From Myxococcales bacterium (lineage in GTDB: Bacteria > Myxococcota > Bradymonadia > UBA7976 > UBA1532), in the NCBI GenBank assembly GCA_020430675.1, contig JAGQJJ010000271.1, forward strand, positions 1 to 6,085: 6,085 nucleotides of DNA, written 5' to 3'. Below are positions 1-6,085 of the stretch, piece by piece. Made by a program: the position numbers and the translations under genes. The stretch's first letter is position 1. Each line of letters begins with the position of its first letter. The notes below the pieces were generated by a model. The model was not told where the DNA came from, ran no database searches, and worked only from the letters and a program-made list of their open reading frames with translations.

Positions 1-377
1 CCATCAGCGGCACGCTGGTCGTCGGCGGGCTCTCCGCCGCGGGCTACGCGCTCGTCGGCCTGCCCGGCGTCAGCTTTGCGTTCGGCTTTGGCGTCGTCTA
101 CGCGACCTATGAGGTCATCCACCGCCGCCTGCACACCGCCGCGCCGCTCAACGCCTACGGGCGTTGGGCGCGACGACACCACTTCTACCACCACTTCGCC
201 GACGCGCGGCGCAACCACGGGGTGACCACGCCGCTGTGGGACCACGTCTTCCGCACGTTCAGCCGCGCCGAGACCCTGCGCGTGCCGCCGCGACTGGCGA
301 TGGACTGGCTGCTCGACGACGCCGGCGCCATCCGCCCGCAGTTCGCCGCCGAATATCACCTGGGCGGGCGCCGCTGA
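1..377 (+). CDS. Fatty acid hydroxylase / sterol desaturase family protein, C-terminal part (5' end outside window)
   Basis: This is the C-terminal ~124 codons of an integral-membrane di-iron hydroxylase; the first complete codon is at base 3 and the TGA is at 375-377. A hydrophobic, Gly/Ala-rich stretch (codons ~4-37) is followed by the histidine clusters typical of the superfamily. These are H-x3-H (codons 40 and 44, in EVIHRRLHT), then HHFYHH (codons 59-64), then NHGVTTPLWDHVFRTF, which matches the last conserved block in which Asn-His-Gly precedes a Pro-Leu-Trp-Asp. In this family the histidines bind two irons and use O2 to hydroxylate or desaturate lipids, sterols or carotenoids at the membrane. 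The exact substrate cannot be told from this fragment; beta-carotene hydroxylase-like enzymes share the same motifs. The gene ends 6 bases before the stop of the opposing CBS gene, so the two are convergent, and no hairpin terminator fits in the gap. Family assignment is strong; specific function is unknown. Confidence 0.85.
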   Translation, partial: ISGTLVVGGLSAAGYALVGLPGVSFAFGFGVVYATYEVIHRRLHTAAPLNAYGRWARRHHFYHHFADARRNHGVTTPLWDHVFRTFSRAETLRVPPRLAMDWLLDDAGAIRPQFAAEYHLGGRR

Positions 378-383
378 CTCCGA

Positions 384-803
384 TCAGGCGTTGGCGGCGA
401 GGGTATCGGCAAAGGCCCGGAGCAGGTCGATGGCCGAGATGATGCCCACCAGGTTCTCGCCCTTGTCGAGCACCGGCAGCGCGCCGAAGCGATGCTCGAT
501 CAGCAGGTCCACGATCTTGGCGATCGGATCATAGGTATGGGCCACCACCAGATTGGTGGTCATCAGGTCGCGCACCTGAAGGTCATCCTCCAGCTTGTAG
601 GCGTGGGCCAGGTCGATGGCCTCGTCGACCCAATCGGGCCGCCGCAGGTCGCGGTCGCTGATGAACCCGACCAGCTTGCCGCCCTCATCGACGACCGGCA
701 GGTGGCGCACGCGGTTCTCGCGCATGCGGAAGAACGTGTGCCGGACGCCATCTTCGGGCGCGGCGGTCACCACCTTGGCCGTCATGTAGCTGCTGACCTT
801 CAT
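384..803 (-). CDS. Two-CBS-domain protein (CBS pair)
   Basis: A 139-residue soluble protein made almost entirely of one CBS pair (Bateman module). CBS1 covers about residues 7-56, starting at YMTAKVVTAAPED and ending in the diagnostic VGFISDRDLRR. CBS2 covers about residues 79-131, with DLMTTNLVVAHTYDP and ending in VGIISAIDLLRAF. A short helical linker (about 57-75) joins them. Such modules bind adenine nucleotides or S-adenosylmethionine and usually act as energy or redox sensors. Stand-alone forms have no enzymatic domain, and their partner cannot be deduced here. The start is well supported: an AGAGGAG Shine-Dalgarno sequence (complement of 809-815) lies 5 bases before the ATG at 803-801. 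A possible promoter sits just upstream. The gene converges with the hydroxylase gene and diverges from the membrane protein gene, so it is probably monocistronic. Nothing is truncated. Confidence 0.92.
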   Translation of the reverse strand: MKVSSYMTAKVVTAAPEDGVRHTFFRMRENRVRHLPVVDEGGKLVGFISDRDLRRPDWVDEAIDLAHAYKLEDDLQVRDLMTTNLVVAHTYDPIAKIVDLLIEHRFGALPVLDKGENLVGIISAIDLLRAFADTLAANA

Positions 804-835
804 CGAAGCTCCTCTTTGCGGGCTGGGCAGCCGGC

Positions 836-865
836 GTCATAGCCCACCGGCCGGGGCCTTGTCAC
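836..865 (-). promoter_or_regulatory. Possible sigma70-type promoter of the CBS gene
   Basis: Read on the - strand, GTGACA (complement of 860-865, 5 of 6 to TTGACA) is followed after 18 bases by TATGAC (complement of 836-841, 4 of 6 to TATAAT). Transcription would start near 828, giving a short leader that contains the strong AGAGGAG ribosome binding site at 809-815. This is a motif match only. The -35 element would lie on the most upstream possible start (TTG at 859) of the divergent gene, which argues for a later start for that gene. Confidence 0.35.
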
Positions 866-879
866 CTGCGGCGTGCGCA

Positions 880-1455
880 ATGGCCCCCCGCGACGTCGTG
901 TGGCAGACTGAGCGGGTGCATCGGCTCATCTCCATCACCCTCGCCCTGCAGGCGGCCGGGGTCATCGTGCTGCTGGCGCTGTGGTTCGTGCAGCGTAGTC
1001 ATGACGACCCGTCGGTGCCGTTTCGGCAGTTGCAGGCCATCATCCAGCAGCATGGCCCGGTCGCCGCCGTCGAGGTGCTGGGCCCCAACGTGATGCACGC
1101 CGCCTCGCTGGCCTGCCGGCGCGAGGCGTGCATCGCCGAGCGCTTCGGCGGCAATCGCGGCCGCTGGGTGGTCACGACCGCTGCGCAGGGCCACGACGCC
1201 TGCGAGAGCTTCCAGCACCCGCCGTGCAAGAACTCCAACATCAGGCAGGCCCTGGTGCGGGTTCTGACGCGAGCGACGAGCTGCGAGGTGCGCGGCACCC
1301 TCAGCCGCGGCGCCGACCGCCGGGTGCGCGTCGATTGCGCCGGCACGCAGGACTTCGTGACCGTCAGCCGCGACGCGATGGGCGTGTGGCGTCTCTCTGG
1401 AGATGAAGCCTATCCCGGCTTTTTGCCGCGCCTGTTCGACGGCCGAAAACCCTGA
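880..1455 (+). CDS. Uncharacterised membrane-anchored protein with six extracytoplasmic cysteines
   Basis: I do not recognise this family. From the ATG at 880 the product is 191 residues: a short basic N-terminus, one strongly hydrophobic segment (about residues 16-38, containing TLALQAAGVIVLLALWFVQ) and a ~150-residue hydrophilic domain. The segment looks like an uncleaved signal anchor, which would place the C-terminal domain in the periplasm. That domain has six cysteines (C79, C84, C108, C116, C135, C153), an even number that could form three disulfides; the intermembrane segment has none. There is no lipobox, no CxxC thioredoxin-type motif and no recognisable catalytic signature. The start is uncertain: TTG 859, GTG 898 and GTG 916 are in-frame alternatives, none has a good Shine-Dalgarno sequence, and GTG 916 would put the anchor right at the N-terminus (179 residues). 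The TGA at 1453-1455 is followed 39 bases later by the receiver gene on the same strand, so the two may share an operon. Confidence 0.65.
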   Translation: MAPRDVVWQTERVHRLISITLALQAAGVIVLLALWFVQRSHDDPSVPFRQLQAIIQQHGPVAAVEVLGPNVMHAASLACRREACIAERFGGNRGRWVVTTAAQGHDACESFQHPPCKNSNIRQALVRVLTRATSCEVRGTLSRGADRRVRVDCAGTQDFVTVSRDAMGVWRLSGDEAYPGFLPRLFDGRKP

Positions 1456-1481
1456 CCAACTGGTTCAATTCGAGGAGCGCT

Positions 1482-1488
1482 GGAAGGG
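1482..1488 (+). promoter_or_regulatory. Ribosome binding site deciding the GTG start of the receiver gene
   Basis: The purine-rich GGAAGGG lies 6 bases before the GTG at 1495. A second purine run, GAGGAG, is at 1472-1477 but too distant for that start. No ATG is available before codon 29, inside the receiver fold, so this site together with the preserved N-terminal beta strand fixes the GTG start. Confidence 0.5.
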
Positions 1489-1494
1489 CAGACC

Positions 1495-1902
1495 GTGACG
1501 GATACCCCCCAGACGACCCGTCGCCCGCGGGTGCTGCTGGTCGACGACCACATCGCCATCCTGCGGGTCACCTGCCGCATGCTCGAACGTCTGGGCCATG
1601 ACGTCACCGTGGCCGAGCGCGGCGCGCAAGCCATTGAAATGTTTCGTTCCAAGGCCCCGCCCATCGACCTCATCATCCTCGATTTGGGCCTGCCGGACAT
1701 GAGCGGCGCCGAGGTTCTGCGCGCGATGCCGGCCGACTGGGCCGCGGTGCCGGTGATCATCTCAAGCGGCGCGGGCGCCAACGTGGTCGACCAGACCTTG
1801 ACCGACCGGCGCATCGCGGGTCGACTTGACAAACCCTATTCCTTGCAAGACCTGCGCACCGCGCTCGAACAGGCGTCACGTTGGCGGGCAAAATATTCGT
1901 AG
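1495..1902 (+). CDS. Stand-alone response regulator receiver (CheY-like) domain protein
   Basis: A 135-residue protein that is essentially one REC domain (about residues 11-132) with no output domain. The phosphorylation-site residues are all visible: the acidic pair D17-D18 in VLLVDDH, the phosphoacceptor D63 in LIILDLGLPDMSG, S91 at the Thr/Ser switch position (VIISSGA), and K113 in RLDKPY. In this family a histidine kinase transfers phosphate to the central Asp, and single-domain members either act by protein contacts or pass phosphate along a relay. The LDKPY ending resembles receivers found in hybrid kinases and phosphorelays. No kinase, phosphotransferase or output gene is in the window, so its partner is unknown. 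The start is GTG with a GGAAGGG ribosome binding site; the TAG is at 1900-1902. It follows the cysteine-rich membrane protein gene by 39 bases. No obvious hairpin plus T-run follows it. Confidence 0.93.
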   Translation: MTDTPQTTRRPRVLLVDDHIAILRVTCRMLERLGHDVTVAERGAQAIEMFRSKAPPIDLIILDLGLPDMSGAEVLRAMPADWAAVPVIISSGAGANVVDQTLTDRRIAGRLDKPYSLQDLRTALEQASRWRAKYS

Positions 1903-2053
1903 CGTGAATGTTGAGACAGTGTCCCGACAGGATGATCGATCCCATCGCCCCGCGCCTTGGTGCAACCGCCGCGATGCCATGATCCGATGATGAGCCCGGC
2001 GAATGCCGCGCGGGTGCTCGCGGTGGCCGTCGGCGATCAAATGGGCAGGGGCG

Positions 2054-2100
2054 AACCCATATCTGCGGGCCGCTGACCTCAGATCCCCCATATTTCGCGG
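2054..2100 (+). promoter_or_regulatory. Candidate paired NrdR boxes (degenerate), 31-base spacing
   Basis: Two 16-base sites, 2054-2069 and 2085-2100, each carry the core CCATATnT and are exactly 31 bases apart. NrdR, the ATP-cone repressor of ribonucleotide reductase genes, is known to bind pairs of 16-base boxes (consensus roughly acaCwAtATaTwGtgt) about three helical turns apart. The central C-x-A-T-A-T-x-T is kept in both sites and the G of the right half only in the second; the outer arms are poor matches. Position (227-274 bases before the nrdJ ATG) is far upstream of the most likely promoter, which weakens the case. No nrdR gene is in the window. Confidence 0.35.
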
Positions 2101-2102
2101 CC
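2056..2102 (+). repeat. Imperfect 16-base direct repeat (2056-2071 and 2087-2102)
   Basis: The two copies read CCCATATCTGCGGGCC and CCCATATTTCGCGGCC, 12 of 16 bases identical, with a 15-base gap giving a 31-base period. AT-rich CCCATAT stands out in this GC-rich context. The spacing of about three helical turns puts both copies on the same face of the DNA, which suits a dimeric or multimeric regulator. The copies coincide with the candidate NrdR boxes. Confidence 0.6.
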
Positions 2103-2167
2103 CAGGCGCCCAATCGGCGACAACCTGCTGACCCTGCGAAGAAAAACCAAAAGTCGAGAAAACCCCC

Positions 2168-2196
2168 TTGTCGGCCGCCGGTGGACTCGATACAAA
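2168..2196 (+). promoter_or_regulatory. Possible sigma70-type promoter for nrdJ with A-rich upstream tract
   Basis: TTGTCG (2168-2173, 4 of 6 to TTGACA), a 17-base spacer, then TACAAA (2191-2196, 4 of 6 to TATAAT). Just upstream is an A-rich stretch with A-tracts at 2142-2146, 2149-2152 and 2159-2162, which is unusual in this sequence and resembles an UP element. The transcript would have a leader of about 125 bases. A second option is TATATC at 2279-2284 as a -10 overlapping the proximal NrdR-like site, though it lacks a good -35. Both are weak motif matches. Confidence 0.3.
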
Positions 2197-2274
2197 AACC
2201 ACCCGGTCGGTCGCTCGGCCCCTCAGGCGGGCAGGCCCGAGGGTGGGTGTCCCGACATACGGACATTAACGACA

Positions 2275-2290
2275 TCACTATATCTGGAAC
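2275..2290 (+). promoter_or_regulatory. Candidate single NrdR box close to the nrdJ start
   Basis: The 16 bases TCACTATATCTGGAAC match the conserved core of the NrdR consensus (C-w-A-t-A-T-x-T-x-G) at every core position except one wobble base; only the right outer arm is poor. The centre lies about 45 bases before the nrdJ ATG, a suitable place for a repressor, and TATATC within it could be a -10 element. I find no partner box at 31 bases on either side, whereas characterised NrdR operators are normally paired. Confidence 0.35.
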
Positions 2291-2327
2291 CCGACACACC
2301 GGTCTTCGATCGGTCCAAGGCCCACTC

Positions 2328-6029
<3,702 letters not shown>

Positions 6030-6035
6030 GCCGTG

Positions 6036-6052
6036 GCGCGATCGCGTCGCGC
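6036..6052 (+). other. Small perfect stem-loop after nrdJ
   Basis: GCGCGA (6036-6041) and TCGCGC (6047-6052) form a perfect 6-bp stem around the 5-base loop TCGCG, starting 7 bases after the nrdJ stop. It is followed by TTCATCC and not by a T-run, so it is not a classical intrinsic terminator. In sequence this GC-rich it may be chance, or coding sequence of the next gene. Confidence 0.25.
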
Positions 6053-6085
6053 TTCATCCCGCGCAATGCCGATCCGGTGCGCGCC

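Larger units (their letters stand above)
1903..2327 (+). other. 425-base intergenic / leader region upstream of nrdJ
   Basis: No convincing gene lies here. Open frames that cross it on either strand read as Arg/Pro/Gly-rich sequence without any domain. The in-frame extension of nrdJ (from a GTG at 2181) does not resemble the N-terminus of the enzyme. The region is less uniformly GC-rich than its flanks and holds two CCCATAT elements 31 bases apart, an A-rich tract (2142-2162), a candidate promoter, a single NrdR-like site near the start codon, an 11-base direct repeat and a small stem-loop (2214-2221 with 2234-2241, one C-C mismatch). No conserved cobalamin-riboswitch B12 box is seen. Confidence 0.7.

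Noticed and set aside
1826..1831. Perfect TTGACA -35 hexamer inside the receiver gene
   Set aside because: No -10-like hexamer lies 16-19 bases downstream, and the bases encode the conserved LDKPY motif.
2174..2195. Possible cobalamin riboswitch fragment (GGTGGACTC)
   Set aside because: The B12-box type sequence that should follow (ending in CCCGCCACTGT-like bases) and the upstream conserved bases are missing.
2298..2314. Short inverted repeat CCG...CGG just before the nrdJ ATG
   Set aside because: Only a 3-4 bp stem with a 9-base loop; too weak to call a regulatory hairpin.
6038..6045. GCGATCGC palindrome (HIP1-like octamer)
   Set aside because: A single occurrence in very GC-rich sequence is expected by chance; no array or enrichment is seen.

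Overview
The window is GC-rich and densely coding. It looks like the chromosome of a high-GC Gram-negative bacterium, most likely a proteobacterium or myxobacterium-type lineage. That placement is inferred from codon use, from the long adenosylcobalamin-dependent ribonucleotide reductase of the kind familiar from Alphaproteobacteria and relatives, and from the histidine-rich fatty acid hydroxylase. I cannot name a genus. There are no mobile elements, rRNA or tRNA genes, CRISPR arrays or clear signs of recent transfer.

Left part (1-1902): the 3' end of a fatty acid hydroxylase / sterol desaturase family gene on the + strand converges, with a 6-base gap, on a small two-CBS-domain protein gene on the - strand. 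Divergent from the CBS gene is a + strand gene for an unrecognised membrane-anchored protein with six extracytoplasmic cysteines. It is followed 39 bases later by a stand-alone response-regulator receiver domain. These last two may be cotranscribed.

Middle (1903-2327): a 425-base stretch without a convincing gene. It is the leader/promoter region of the big reductase gene. It holds two CCCATATnT-type elements exactly 31 bases apart that resemble a degenerate NrdR-box pair, a third and better NrdR-like site close to the start codon, an A-rich tract followed by a possible sigma70-type promoter, and an 11-base direct repeat. I see no cobalamin riboswitch.

Right part (2328-6029): one very large gene, nrdJ (1233 codons), encoding the class II, B12-dependent ribonucleotide reductase. 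The catalytic N-x-C-x-E triad, the redox cysteine pair, a TSCPD-type domain and the C-terminal cysteine-rich tail are all present, so the enzyme looks intact. An open frame runs off the right edge, overlapping the nrdJ end, but it is too short to call firmly.

The genes do not form an obvious single pathway. The window reads as ordinary housekeeping chromosome, with the nrdJ regulatory region as its most interesting part.
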